The position numbers and the translations under genes are program-made. Under the pieces are notes generated by a model, which saw only the letters and a list, made by a program, of their open reading frames with translations, was not told the DNA's origin and did not search any database. This document shows positions 1-7,664 of a stretch of DNA of 38,481 nt, in pieces; position 1 is the stretch's first letter, and each line of letters starts with the position of its first letter. Source of the DNA: Nonomuraea deserti (GTDB lineage Bacteria; Actinomycetota; Actinomycetes; Streptosporangiales; Streptosporangiaceae); NCBI RefSeq assembly GCF_004348685.1, contig NZ_SMKO01000083.1:1-38481 (forward strand). The letters run 5' to 3'.

Positions 1-36
1 CGCCTGCCCATGGCCCAGCGGTACTTCCTCTTCTGA
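1..36 (+). CDS. ureC: urease subunit alpha, C-terminal end (partial)
   Basis: The first 12 codons of the window read as the end of a protein finishing in LPMAQRYFLF and then TGA. This matches the conserved C-terminus of urease alpha subunits, the nickel-containing catalytic chain that hydrolyses urea. The stop overlaps the ATG of ureF (TGATG), as expected inside a ureABCFGD operon. Only the tail is visible, so nothing can be said of the active site. The assignment rests on the short C-terminal motif and on the three urease accessory genes that follow. Confidence 0.85.
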   Translation, partial: RLPMAQRYFLF

Positions 37-1034
37 TGCACCCTGCCCTGCTCCTCCTCACCGACTCCCGCCTGCCGGCCGGCGGCCACGCCCACTCGGG
101 CGGCACCGAACAGGCCGTCACCTCGGGGGCGGTGCACGACGTGCCCTCACTCGCGCGCTTCCTGCGCGGCCGCCTCCACACGGCGGGCGCGCTCGCGGCC
201 GCCCTCGCCGCCGCCGCCTGCGCCCAAGCCGCCGGTACGCCGCCCGCCACCGCCCCACCACACCGGCACCTGACCGGGGAGGCCGGAAAGGCCGAGAAGA
301 CCTGGGACGCCGACAAGACCTGCAAGGCCGATGCGACTCACGAGGCCGACGAGACCGGCGACGCCGATGCCCGGGAGGCGCGGGGTGACGCGGATCCGTG
401 GGTGCTGCTCGACAGGGAGGTGGACGCCAGGACCGCCTCCCCCGCTCAGCGGGACGCCTCCAGGACGCAGGGCAGGCTGTTGCTCAGGGTCGCCCGGCGG
501 GTGTGGCCGTCGCCGGTGCTGGACGAGCTGGCGCGGGCCGTACCGCATCCGCACCATCCGGTCGCGCTCGGGGTGGCGGCGCACGCGGCGGGAGCGGCAC
601 CCGAGGACGCCGCGCTGGCGGCGGCGTACCACGCGGTCAGCGGCCCGGCCACGGCGGCGGTACGCCTGCTCGGCCTGGACCCGGTCGCCGTGCACGGCCT
701 GCTGGCCGACCTCACGCCCGCGCTGCGCACCGTGGCCACCGCCGCCTGCCTGACCGTCACGACCCAGCACCCCGACCCCGCACACCCACAACCCGGACTC
801 GCACACCCACAACCCCACCCCGAGAACGCGCACGGGTATCCGGATCTCACAGACGCACCCCCGCAACCCGACCCCACCGGTGACAGCGTGCGGCCGGATT
901 TGGCAGCGGCCCCGGCCGCGCAGCTCGGCAACGTCCAAGTGCGCTGGGCGGCGCTGCCTGCCTACTCGGCGCCAGCCCTTGACCTTCTGGCCGAGCAGCA
1001 TGCCCGGGCCGAGATCAGGTTGTTCGTCTCCTAG
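36..1034 (+). CDS. ureF: urease accessory protein UreF, with two unusual low-complexity insertions
   Basis: UreF works with UreD and UreG to insert nickel into the urease apoprotein. The family N-terminus is clear (LLLLTDSRLPAGGHAHSGG, residues 5-23). The helical core runs from about 120 to 239 and a family-like C-terminus from about 293 to 332. At 332 aa it is about 100 residues longer than a usual UreF (roughly 220-240). The surplus lies in two polar stretches: residues 66-118, rich in Ala/Asp/Glu/Lys/Thr, and residues 240-292, rich in Pro/His/Gln with repeated HPQP-like units. The start overlaps the ureC stop and ureG follows after 15 nt, so the gene is translated within the operon. The reading frame stays open through both insertions. 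They are probably flexible loops, but whether the protein still functions cannot be read from sequence. Confidence 0.88.
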   Translation: MHPALLLLTDSRLPAGGHAHSGGTEQAVTSGAVHDVPSLARFLRGRLHTAGALAAALAAAACAQAAGTPPATAPPHRHLTGEAGKAEKTWDADKTCKADATHEADETGDADAREARGDADPWVLLDREVDARTASPAQRDASRTQGRLLLRVARRVWPSPVLDELARAVPHPHHPVALGVAAHAAGAAPEDAALAAAYHAVSGPATAAVRLLGLDPVAVHGLLADLTPALRTVATAACLTVTTQHPDPAHPQPGLAHPQPHPENAHGYPDLTDAPPQPDPTGDSVRPDLAAAPAAQLGNVQVRWAALPAYSAPALDLLAEQHARAEIRLFVS

Positions 1035-1049
1035 GAAAGGACCTCGACG

Positions 1050-1724
1050 ATGGGCATCCAACACGACGATCACCACCACGCCCCCGACGGGCGGGGCAGG
1101 GCGCTGCGGCTCGGGGTCGGCGGCCCCGTGGGCAGCGGCAAGACGGCCCTGGTCGCCGCGCTGTGCCGGGCGCTTGGCCCGTCGCTGTCGCTGGGCGTGG
1201 TGACGAACGACATCTACACCACCGAGGACGCCGACTTCCTGCGCGGTGCGGGCGTACTCGACGAGGAGCGCATCCTGGCCGTGGAGACCGGCTGCTGCCC
1301 CCACACCGCCATCCGCGACGACATCGCCGCGAACCTCGACGCCGTGGAGACGCTGGAATACCGTTTCGGGCCGCTGGACCTGGTGATCGTGGAGAGCGGC
1401 GGCGACAACCTGACGGCGACGTTCAGCCGAGGGCTGGCCGACCGGCAGATCTTCGTACTGGACGTGTCGGGCGGCGACAAGGTTCCGCGCAAGGGCGGAC
1501 CGGGGGTCACGGCGGCGGACCTGCTGGTGGTCAACAAGACCGACCTTGCTTCGATGGTGGGCGCCGACCTGGGCGTGATGGCGCGTGACGCGTCGGCTGT
1601 TCGGGGCGAGCGGCCGGTCATGTTCACCTCGATCAGGCGGGACCCGGCGGTCGGCGACGTGGCCGGCTGGGTCGCGGAGCAGGTGCGCGCCTGGTCGCAC
1701 GCCCACCCGGCGCCCCTCCCCTGA
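1050..1724 (+). CDS. ureG: urease accessory GTPase UreG
   Basis: UreG is the SIMIBI-class GTPase that delivers nickel during urease maturation. The P-loop GPVGSGKT is at residues 25-32, the metal-binding Cys-Pro-His motif (GCCPH) at 81-85, an ESGGDNL segment in mid-protein and the guanine-specificity motif NKTD near residue 155. The N-terminus has a short His cluster (HDDHHH, 5-10), common in UreG and probably a nickel buffer. At 224 aa the length is normal. A good Shine-Dalgarno sequence (GGAAAGGA) precedes the ATG. The stop overlaps the ATG of ureD (TGATG), which supports coupled translation. Confidence 0.96.
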   Translation: MGIQHDDHHHAPDGRGRALRLGVGGPVGSGKTALVAALCRALGPSLSLGVVTNDIYTTEDADFLRGAGVLDEERILAVETGCCPHTAIRDDIAANLDAVETLEYRFGPLDLVIVESGGDNLTATFSRGLADRQIFVLDVSGGDKVPRKGGPGVTAADLLVVNKTDLASMVGADLGVMARDASAVRGERPVMFTSIRRDPAVGDVAGWVAEQVRAWSHAHPAPLP

Positions 1725-2605
1725 TGCCCGGGAACACGGCCCACCGAGCCACCGGCCGCACGGACACCCCACACGCCGGCACCGGCTCGGGGCGCCGGGT
1801 CATGCGGGCGTGCGCCGCCGTGGCGACCGCGTCGGGGCCGGACGGCACGCCCGTTCTGCGGCGGCTGGCCTCGGCGCCGCCGCTGACGTTGCGCCAGACC
1901 GGCCCGTGCGCCGTCCACCTCGTCTCCACCGCGGCGGGCCCGCTCGGCGGCGACCGGCTCGCCCTGGACCTTGACGTCGCCCCGCACACCACGCTGGAGC
2001 TGGGCTCGGTCGCGAGCACGCTGGTCCTGCCCGGCGAGGGCGTGTCGGAGCTCCTGGTCACCGCCCGGGTGGGCGCGGGCGCCACGCTCCGCTTCGCGCC
2101 GGAGCCGACCGTGCTCGCCGCCGGATGCGAGCACCGCCTGCTGGTACGGCTGGCGCTGGAGCCGGACGCGAGCGTGCTGTGGCGGGAGGAGATCGTCTTC
2201 GGCCGGTACGGTGAGGCGTCGGGCCGCTGCCATGCCCGCTTCGACGTCACCTGCGGCGGCCTGCCGCTGCTCAGGCAGGAGTTCGTGGTCGGTGAGCCGG
2301 CCCTCGACGCCTCCCCCGCCGTCTATGGCGCGGCCCGTTGCGTCGGCAACACGTTCCTCACGGCGTCCGCTGGGGAAACGGTCGTGGCCGACGGGGTCGC
2401 CGTGCTGCCGCTGGCCTTGTCCGGCACGCTGGTCTCCGCTCTGGCCGCCGACGCCGTCCAGCTGCGGTCAAGGCTGGAGTGGGGAGAGCGGGCAGCTCGC
2501 ACGTCAATGACAGCGGTCGCCGCCGGAGAGAGGGAAGCGGGCGGCTCGCGAATCGATGACAGCGGTCGCCGCCGGATCGGGGGCGGGCGGCTCGCGGATC
2601 GGTGA
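1724..2605 (+). CDS. ureD: urease accessory protein UreD (UreH)
   Basis: UreD is the scaffold that binds urease apoprotein and recruits UreF and UreG. Family features are visible: LTLRQTGPCAVHLVSTAAGP about 50 residues in, GGDRLALDL, a FAPEPTV segment, and WREEIVFGRYGEASGR. The ATG that overlaps the ureG stop gives 293 aa. An internal ATG at 1803 (MRACAAVATASG) fits the usual UreD N-terminus better and may be the true start, because the first 26 residues look unrelated to the family. The last ~45 residues run into a tandem duplication (2461-2604) and are not family-like. The ancestral C-terminus probably lay near the segment ALAADAVQLRSRLEWG. It is the last urease gene of the operon. Confidence 0.9.
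   Translation: MPGNTAHRATGRTDTPHAGTGSGRRVMRACAAVATASGPDGTPVLRRLASAPPLTLRQTGPCAVHLVSTAAGPLGGDRLALDLDVAPHTTLELGSVASTLVLPGEGVSELLVTARVGAGATLRFAPEPTVLAAGCEHRLLVRLALEPDASVLWREEIVFGRYGEASGRCHARFDVTCGGLPLLRQEFVVGEPALDASPAVYGAARCVGNTFLTASAGETVVADGVAVLPLALSGTLVSALAADAVQLRSRLEWGERAARTSMTAVAAGEREAGGSRIDDSGRRRIGGGRLADR
2461..2604 (+). repeat. about 49-bp tandem repeat in the 3' end of ureD
   Basis: Two close copies of a 49-bp unit start at the ATGACAGCGGTCGCCGCC positions 2507 and 2556. A third, more diverged 46-bp copy precedes them from about 2461. The unit is not a multiple of three, so each copy is read in a different frame and gives the UreD tail an arbitrary sequence. This looks like duplication at the gene end rather than a regulatory site. 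Confidence 0.75.
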
Positions 2606-2668
2606 TGGCTTCGTCGCGTGATGTAGCGGGTTCCGTGGATGCCGCTGGTGGCGGGGCGGGGTCCGGCT

Positions 2669-2674
2669 TACCCT
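2669..2674 (+). promoter_or_regulatory. -10 box of a leaderless promoter
   Basis: TACCCT is followed by exactly 6 nt and then the GTG at 2681. This spacing would put the transcription start on the first base of the start codon. No Shine-Dalgarno sequence is present. The -35 region is not clear. Confidence 0.6.
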
Positions 2675-2680
2675 GATCGT

Positions 2681-3151
2681 GTGGCCGATTATCCGCAGCC
2701 CGCGCCCACCAGGCCGCGCGCCCGCCGCGGCGCACCGCTGGGCGTCGTGATCGCGGGCGCCCTGCTGATGTCCTGCGCGGTCCTGCCGTGGGCCGGGGTG
2801 GAGGCGCGCAGCGAGCTCATCGGTGGTGCGGTCGCCGATGACGTCCGCGGCGTCGACGCGACGGCCGGGGTCTACACCCTGGTGGCCGGGCTGGCGGCGC
2901 TGGCGTGCGGGTTCGCCGGGGTGCTCGGGCGTGCCCGGCTGGCCGCGCTGGCCGCCGTCCCGGGAGGCGCGGCGGTGGTGGTGCTGGTGTCGTTCGTGAC
3001 CGGCGACCGTGGCCTGCGCGATCGGGTCTCCGTCGATCTCGGCGACCTGCTGTCGATCGAGCCGGTGATCAGGTTCGGCTGGTTCGCGGCGCTGGCGTCG
3101 GCCGTCGCGGTGATCCTCCTGGCCGTCGCGGCTCTGCTGCGCCGTGGCTGA
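2681..3151 (+). CDS. small four-helix membrane protein, unknown function
   Basis: A 156-aa protein with a short cytoplasmic Pro/Arg-rich N-terminus (residues 1-20). Four hydrophobic segments lie at roughly 22-40, 64-84, 92-112 and 130-152. Loops carry acidic residues, and the C-terminus ends in a positive LLRRG. I do not recognise a named family; similar four-helix proteins of about 150 aa are common in actinomycetes and usually annotated as hypothetical. The GTG at 2681 is chosen because it sits at the leaderless spacing from a -10 box; an upstream ATG at 2639 has no such support. It is separated from ureD and is probably transcribed alone. CCCCGGCCGGGG just after the stop (3155-3166) is a perfect palindrome without a loop. 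Confidence 0.7.
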   Translation: MADYPQPAPTRPRARRGAPLGVVIAGALLMSCAVLPWAGVEARSELIGGAVADDVRGVDATAGVYTLVAGLAALACGFAGVLGRARLAALAAVPGGAAVVVLVSFVTGDRGLRDRVSVDLGDLLSIEPVIRFGWFAALASAVAVILLAVAALLRRG

Positions 3152-3272
3152 CGACCCCGGCCGGGGCGATCGTGGGCTCGGCGATGGGAGTGTGCCTGAC
3201 CGGCAGGTCGTCCTCCGTCCAGCGCCACGAACGGCACTTGCGCGGCCGTCCGCGGGGCGCCGGTGGTCACCT

Positions 3273-4082
3273 TCATCCCGGTGCGGTCCAGCCCATCTGC
3301 GCAGACAACCGGGTGGTTGATTCGAGCAGCATCTCGGCGCAGTGGCGGGCCTCCTCCCGGAAGCGCTCGGCCGGGCCGCTGACGCTGACGACGGCCAGCG
3401 GCCTGCCGTGGTGGTCGAGGATGGGGGCGGCGACGGAGGCCGCGCCCGGCATGCGCTCCGAGAACGACTGGGCGTAGCCCGCCTCGCGGATCGCCGCGAG
3501 TTCCCTGCGAAGCGTGGCCTTGTCCACGATGGTGTTGCCGGTCAGCGGCTCGAGCGGGCCGTACGACAGATAGTCCTCGATCTCCTCGCCGGTCAGGAAC
3601 GCCAGGAACGCCTTCGACGAGCCGCCCGCGTGCAGCGGGTGGGCGACGCCCAGGCTGACGCTCATGATGACCTCACGGGCCGGGGTCACCTGGTCGACGT
3701 AGACGCGGTGACGCCCGGTGCGGATGGACAGCGTGGCGGTCTCGTCGGTGCGCCGGGACAGCGTGACCAGTTCGGGCCCGGCGATGCGGCGTACGTCGAT
3801 CCGGTCGAGGCAGGCCAGGCCCAGGCGCATCGCGCCGGCTCCGAGCGAGTAGCGCCGGGTCGCGGGGTCGAGTTCGACGAGCCCGCGTACGCGCAGCGAG
3901 GCGAGGATGCGGTGCACCGCGGCCTTGGACATGCCGAGCGCCTCGGCGATCTCGGTCACCCCGAGCGTGTCGGAGGGGGTCTCGGCGAAGTGCATCAGCA
4001 CATGGGCGGCGCGCTCCACCGAGGCGATGACCTGTCCGGCGTGCTCCCTTCCTGGTGCCGCACCAGAGCTTTTCGTCGGCAT
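3273..4082 (-). CDS. IclR-family transcriptional regulator
   Basis: IclR proteins bind DNA through an N-terminal winged helix and sense small organic acids through a C-terminal domain. The helix-turn-helix is at about residues 42-66 (LGVTEIAEALGMSKAAVHRI), followed by the family wing (RGLVELDPATRRYSLG) and an effector domain to about 262 with conserved HPLHAGGSSKAFLAF and APILDHHGRPLAVVSVSG. The start at 4082 has a strong Shine-Dalgarno (AGGAGGACAG) right upstream and gives a normal 269 aa; the longer open frame to 4241 has no such support. The gene is divergent from the cyclase/MmgE pair, and a 31-bp dyad lies between them, so it most likely controls that pair and itself. The ligand is unknown. 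Confidence 0.93.
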   Translation of the reverse strand: MPTKSSGAAPGREHAGQVIASVERAAHVLMHFAETPSDTLGVTEIAEALGMSKAAVHRILASLRVRGLVELDPATRRYSLGAGAMRLGLACLDRIDVRRIAGPELVTLSRRTDETATLSIRTGRHRVYVDQVTPAREVIMSVSLGVAHPLHAGGSSKAFLAFLTGEEIEDYLSYGPLEPLTGNTIVDKATLRRELAAIREAGYAQSFSERMPGAASVAAPILDHHGRPLAVVSVSGPAERFREEARHCAEMLLESTTRLSAQMGWTAPG

Positions 4083-4164
4083 CTGTCCTCCTGGGGACGG
4101 TCGGGGCGCTTGGTGGCCGGCTCTCACGCCTCGGGCACGGTACCGGACGAGCGCGTACTCCGGG

Positions 4165-4170
4165 TATGCT
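4165..4170 (+). promoter_or_regulatory. candidate -10 box (TATGCT) for the small ORF / cyclase / MmgE transcript
   Basis: TATGCT is the best -10-like hexamer in the divergent region and would start a transcript near 4177, just before the dyad at 4191-4221. No convincing -35 hexamer was found at 17 bp, so this is tentative. Confidence 0.35.
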
Positions 4171-4190
4171 CTCGCGCGAGCGGACCTGTT

Positions 4191-4221
4191 CCACACACCG
4201 TAACGCCGTTTCACAGTGTGG
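4191..4221. promoter_or_regulatory. 31-bp interrupted dyad, candidate IclR operator
   Basis: CCACAC at 4191-4196 and GTGTGG at 4216-4221 form outer arms. Inside them AACG-C-CGTT (4202-4210) forms a second inverted repeat with the same centre, base 4206. Of 15 positions per half-site, 11 are symmetric. It lies between the divergent IclR gene and the cyclase gene, where an autoregulatory IclR operator is expected. Confidence 0.6.
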
Positions 4222-4265
4222 CGAGTTCCCGGCCCGCGCACGCAGCCACCTGAGGAGGCCGATTC

Positions 4266-4379
4266 GTGGAGGCAGCGCAGATCGTCCCGGACGCCGATCC
4301 GCCACCGCCGAGGACACCGGAGCGCCGCACCACGGCAAGCCGCCGGGTGGCGAGGTGCACGTCCGAGGGAGTCGTGTGA
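4266..4379 (+). CDS. 37-codon small ORF coupled to the cyclase gene
   Basis: GTG at 4266 is preceded by a strong Shine-Dalgarno GAGGAGG (4252-4258). The frame encodes a 37-residue Pro/Arg/Thr-rich peptide beginning MEAAQIVPDADPPPP. Its TGA (4377-4379) shares a base with the ATG of the cyclase gene (TGATG). The layout fits translational coupling or a leader peptide. The peptide has no membrane segment or recognisable domain. It could also be a chance frame, but the ribosome site and the stop-start overlap together make that less likely. Confidence 0.45.
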   Translation: MEAAQIVPDADPPPPRTPERRTTASRRVARCTSEGVV

Positions 4380-5191
4380 TGGCGGGTACGACGCTCTGGC
4401 GGCAACTCGACGGCGCCGAGGTCGTGGACCTCGCCCAGCCCATGCGGACGGGCATGCCGCAGTCGCCGAACCATCCGAGGTTCAGGATGGTCATCGAGCG
4501 CCGCCACGGCGACATGGTGCGCGAGGACGGCGGGTCGGCCGCCAACGAGCTGATCGTGACCGGCGGGCACGTGGGCACCCACGTCGACGCGCTCGGCCAC
4601 GTCTCCCACGACGGGCACGCGTACGGCGGGGTCGAGGTCGCGGGCATCCAGTCGCACCAGGGGCTGTCCCGGCTCGGCATCGAGACCTTCCCCCCGTACG
4701 TGGGGCGCGGCGTGCTGCTCGACGTGACCGCCGTGCACGGCGTGGACGTGCTGCCACCCGGATATGAGGTGACCCGGGACGATTTGGAGGCGGCGCTGGA
4801 CAGGACGGGCGTGGCGATCCGGCCCGGCGACGCGGTGCTGATCGGCACCGGCTGGTCGCTCGAATGGGACCGGCCGTCCCGGTTCGTCGGCGAGGAGGGC
4901 GGCGTGCCCGGGCCCGGCGCCGACGCCGCCCGCTGGCTGGTCGAGCGGGGCGTCAGGGTGGCCGGCGGCGAGACCATCGCGTTCGAGCACATCGCGGCCG
5001 GACGCGGCCACGCCACGCTGCCGGTGCACCGCATCCTCCTGGTGGAGGCCGGGGTGAACATCGTGGAGACCATGCGGCTGACCCGGCTGCGCGAGCTCGG
5101 CGCGACCGAGTTCCTGCTGGTGATCAACCCGCTGCACGTCGTCGGCGCCACCGGCGCCCCCGTACGGCCGCTCGCGGTGCTCGGTCCATGA
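4379..5191 (+). CDS. cyclase-family metal-dependent hydrolase (kynurenine formamidase-like fold)
   Basis: The 270-aa product has the family metal-binding signature HxGTHxDxxxH as HVGTHVDALGH at residues 64-74, plus conserved VLLDVTAVHG, a GDAVLIGTGW segment and a C-terminal HRILLVEAGVNIVE. The family includes kynurenine formamidases, isatin hydrolase and other amide or lactone hydrolases that use a metal held by the His/Asp motif; the substrate cannot be named. The ATG at 4379 has GAGGGAG upstream and overlaps the stop of the preceding small ORF; the frame is open further upstream to 4055 but only into shadow sequence. It is followed by an MmgE/PrpD gene and is divergent from the IclR regulator, suggesting a small catabolic operon for an organic acid or amide. 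Confidence 0.88.
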   Translation: MAGTTLWRQLDGAEVVDLAQPMRTGMPQSPNHPRFRMVIERRHGDMVREDGGSAANELIVTGGHVGTHVDALGHVSHDGHAYGGVEVAGIQSHQGLSRLGIETFPPYVGRGVLLDVTAVHGVDVLPPGYEVTRDDLEAALDRTGVAIRPGDAVLIGTGWSLEWDRPSRFVGEEGGVPGPGADAARWLVERGVRVAGGETIAFEHIAAGRGHATLPVHRILLVEAGVNIVETMRLTRLRELGATEFLLVINPLHVVGATGAPVRPLAVLGP

Positions 5192-5270
5192 CCGGCGCCC
5201 CCTCCACCCCCGGCGCTCCCTGGGGACGCCCGCCACACCGGGTCCGGCCGGTTCCGCCGGGGCGGCCGCT

Positions 5271-6707
5271 GTGACCATCGTGACCGCCCTCGCCGAGTTC
5301 GCCGCGCACGCCCGTACGGGGCTGCCCGCGCCGGTCATGGAGGACGTCACGGGTCGCGTGCTCGACATGTTCGGCAACGGTCTGGCCGCCCTGGAGCTCA
5401 CCGGCCACGACGAGCCGCACGAGGCGGTGCGGCGGCTGGCCGACCGGTGGGGCGGAGCCGGCGAGTCCTCCGTGCTCGGCCACCCGCTCGCGCTTCCCGC
5501 GCCGTCGGCCGCCCTGGTCAACGGCACGCTCGCGCACGCGCTCGACTTCGACGACACGCACCTGCCCTCGGTGCTCCACCCGTCCGCCTCCGTCGTGCCC
5601 GCCGCGCTGGCGGTCGCGGAGTCGGCGCGCGCGTCCGGGGCGGCGCTGTGCCAGGCCATCGCCGTCGGCAACGAGATCACCAACCGGCTCGGCATGGCCT
5701 CCTACCTGCCCGAGCTGCGCAACTCACTGTTCTTCGAGAAGGGCTGGCACGCCACGTCCATCTGCGGCACCGTCGGCGCCGCCGCCGCGTCGGCCCTGCT
5801 CATGGACCTGGACGCCGGCGGCATCGCGGCGGCCATGGGCATCGCCGCGAGCATGGGAGCCGGGGTCATCGAGGCCAATCGCACCGGCGGCACCGTCAAG
5901 CGCGTCCACTGCGGCTGGGCGGCCCACGCGGGCGTCGTCGCCGCCATGATGGCCGCCGAGGGGGTGACCGGGCCACCGACGGTCTTCGAGGGACGTTTCG
6001 GCTTCTTCCAGGCGTTCCTCGACGGGCGTTACGACGCGGCCGCGATCACCGACGGGCTCGGCGAGCGGTGGGAACTGCTGCGCACCGTCTACAAGCCGTA
6101 CCCGTCCAACCATTTCACCCATCCCGGCATCGACGCGGCGCTCGCGCTGCGGGTGCAGGGGTTGCGGGCCGAGGACGTGGCGGAGATCGAGCTGGGCGTG
6201 GCGGCCGCGCCGCTGCGCACGATCGGCGAGCCGTACGAGGAGAAGGTGCGGCCCCGGACTCCGTACCATGCCAAGTTCTCGGGGCCGTACACGGTGGCCA
6301 GCGCGCTGGTCGGCGGCGGCGGGCTCGGGCTGCACCTCGACGACTTCACCGAGGCCGCCTTCCGCGACGAGAAGCGGCTCGCCCTGGCCGCTCGGGTGCG
6401 GGTGGTGGCCGACGAGGTGTGCACGGAGGAGTTCCCGCTGGCGTTCTCGGCCGTGCTGCGCGTCCGCACCAAGGACGGGCGGCGGCTGGAGCATCGGGTG
6501 CACAGTTCGCGGGGCGGGCCCGAGCATCCGCTGAGCATGGACGAGCTGGAGGAGAAGTATCGGCTGAACGCCTCGCGCGTGCTCCCGCCGGAGGCCGTCA
6601 CGGCGCTCGCCCGGCAGGTCCGCGGGCTGGCCGGCCGCGACGACGTCACCGGCCTGCTCCAGCCGGCCCTCGGCGCCACCCGCCCGCCGTCGCCCGCACC
6701 GGACTGA
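5271..6707 (+). CDS. MmgE/PrpD family protein
   Basis: A 478-aa protein of the family that includes 2-methylcitrate dehydratase PrpD and several epimerases and decarboxylases. Recognisable segments are LVNGTLAHALDFDDTHLPS (about 80-98), HPSASVVPAALAVAE, a KGWHATSICGTVGAA segment near residue 160, KRVHCGWAAHAGV near 210 and YKPYPSNHFTHPGIDAAL near 275. These are the conserved core blocks of the family. The start is a GTG without a strong Shine-Dalgarno, 79 nt after the cyclase stop, so translation may partly depend on the upstream gene. Nothing nearby suggests the methylcitrate cycle (no prpC or prpB in view), so the true substrate is probably different and tied to the cyclase gene. Confidence 0.9.
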   Translation: MTIVTALAEFAAHARTGLPAPVMEDVTGRVLDMFGNGLAALELTGHDEPHEAVRRLADRWGGAGESSVLGHPLALPAPSAALVNGTLAHALDFDDTHLPSVLHPSASVVPAALAVAESARASGAALCQAIAVGNEITNRLGMASYLPELRNSLFFEKGWHATSICGTVGAAAASALLMDLDAGGIAAAMGIAASMGAGVIEANRTGGTVKRVHCGWAAHAGVVAAMMAAEGVTGPPTVFEGRFGFFQAFLDGRYDAAAITDGLGERWELLRTVYKPYPSNHFTHPGIDAALALRVQGLRAEDVAEIELGVAAAPLRTIGEPYEEKVRPRTPYHAKFSGPYTVASALVGGGGLGLHLDDFTEAAFRDEKRLALAARVRVVADEVCTEEFPLAFSAVLRVRTKDGRRLEHRVHSSRGGPEHPLSMDELEEKYRLNASRVLPPEAVTALARQVRGLAGRDDVTGLLQPALGATRPPSPAPD

Positions 6708-6740
6708 GCGGCGCCGCGGCACGCCTGCCAGGGCCGCCTG

Positions 6741-7658
6741 TCAGTCGTAGAAGCCCAGGCGGCGCAGCTGCTTCGGGTCGCGCTGCCAGTCTTTCGCCAC
6801 GCTGATGCGCAGGTCGAGAAAGACCCGGGTGCCCAGCAGCCCCTCGATCTGCTGGCGAGCCTTGGTGCCGACCTCGCGCAGCCGCGAACCCTTGTGCCCG
6901 ATGACGATCGCCTTCTGGGACGGCCGCTCCACGAACAGGTGCGCGTAGATGTCGAGCAGGTCGTCGCGCCCTTCCCTGGGCAGCATCTCGTCCACGACGA
7001 CGGCGATCGAGTGGGGCAGCTCGTCACGCACGCCCTCCAGCGCCGCCTCCCTGATCAGCTCGCCGACCAGGATCTGCTCGGGCTCGTCGGTGAGCCGGCC
7101 GTCCTCGTAAAGCGGCGGCGACTCGGGCATGTGCTCGATCAGCACGTCGGCCAGCACGTCGAGCTGTTCACCCGACTGCGCCGACACGGGCACGATGGCG
7201 GCGAACTCCCCAACCTCCGAGACCGCCAGCAGCTGCTCGGCGATCTGCTCCTTGCTCGCCAGGTCGCACTTGGTCACCACCGCGACGACCGGAGTCTTCT
7301 TCACCGCCGCCAGCTTGTCGGCGATGAACCGGTCGCCCTTGCCGATCGGCTCGTTGGCCGGCACGCAGAAACCGATCGCGTCGACCTCGGTCAGCGTGGA
7401 CAGCACCAGGCTGTCGAGCCGCTCGCCGAGCAGCGTGCGCGGGCGGTGCAGCCCCGGCGTGTCGACGATGATGAGCTGGGCGTCGGGACGGTGCACGATG
7501 CCCCTGATGACGCGCCTGGTGGTCTGCGGCTTGGACGAGGTGATCGCCACCTTGCTGCCGACGAGGGCGTTCATCAGAGTGGACTTGCCGACGTTCGGCC
7601 TCCCCACGAAGCAGGCGAATCCGGCGCGATGGCTGTCTGGCGAAGTCACACTGTGCAT
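6741..7658 (-). CDS. era: GTPase Era, ribosome assembly factor
   Basis: Era binds the 3' end of 16S rRNA and assists 30S subunit maturation. The GTPase motifs are all present: GRPNVGKS at 19-26, DTPG at 66-69 and TKCD at 129-132. The C-terminal KH domain has the RNA-binding loop GHKG near residue 255 within the block IVIGHKGSRLREVGTKARQQ. At 305 aa the length is typical. The ATG follows the Nudix stop by 6 nt, so it is the third gene of a deaminase-like / Nudix / era operon. The 3' end faces the MmgE gene with 33 bp between stops. Confidence 0.97.
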   Translation of the reverse strand: MHSVTSPDSHRAGFACFVGRPNVGKSTLMNALVGSKVAITSSKPQTTRRVIRGIVHRPDAQLIIVDTPGLHRPRTLLGERLDSLVLSTLTEVDAIGFCVPANEPIGKGDRFIADKLAAVKKTPVVAVVTKCDLASKEQIAEQLLAVSEVGEFAAIVPVSAQSGEQLDVLADVLIEHMPESPPLYEDGRLTDEPEQILVGELIREAALEGVRDELPHSIAVVVDEMLPREGRDDLLDIYAHLFVERPSQKAIVIGHKGSRLREVGTKARQQIEGLLGTRVFLDLRISVAKDWQRDPKQLRRLGFYD

Positions 7659-7664
7659 TGTGGC

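Noticed and set aside
147..1772. 541-codon minus-strand open frame across ureF and ureG
   Set aside because: Shadow of the urease genes; Arg/Gly-rich composition and no family. UreF and UreG motifs on the plus strand are clear.
4083..4241. N-terminal extension of the IclR gene
   Set aside because: A strong Shine-Dalgarno directly precedes the ATG at 4082, and the extension overlaps the operator dyad.
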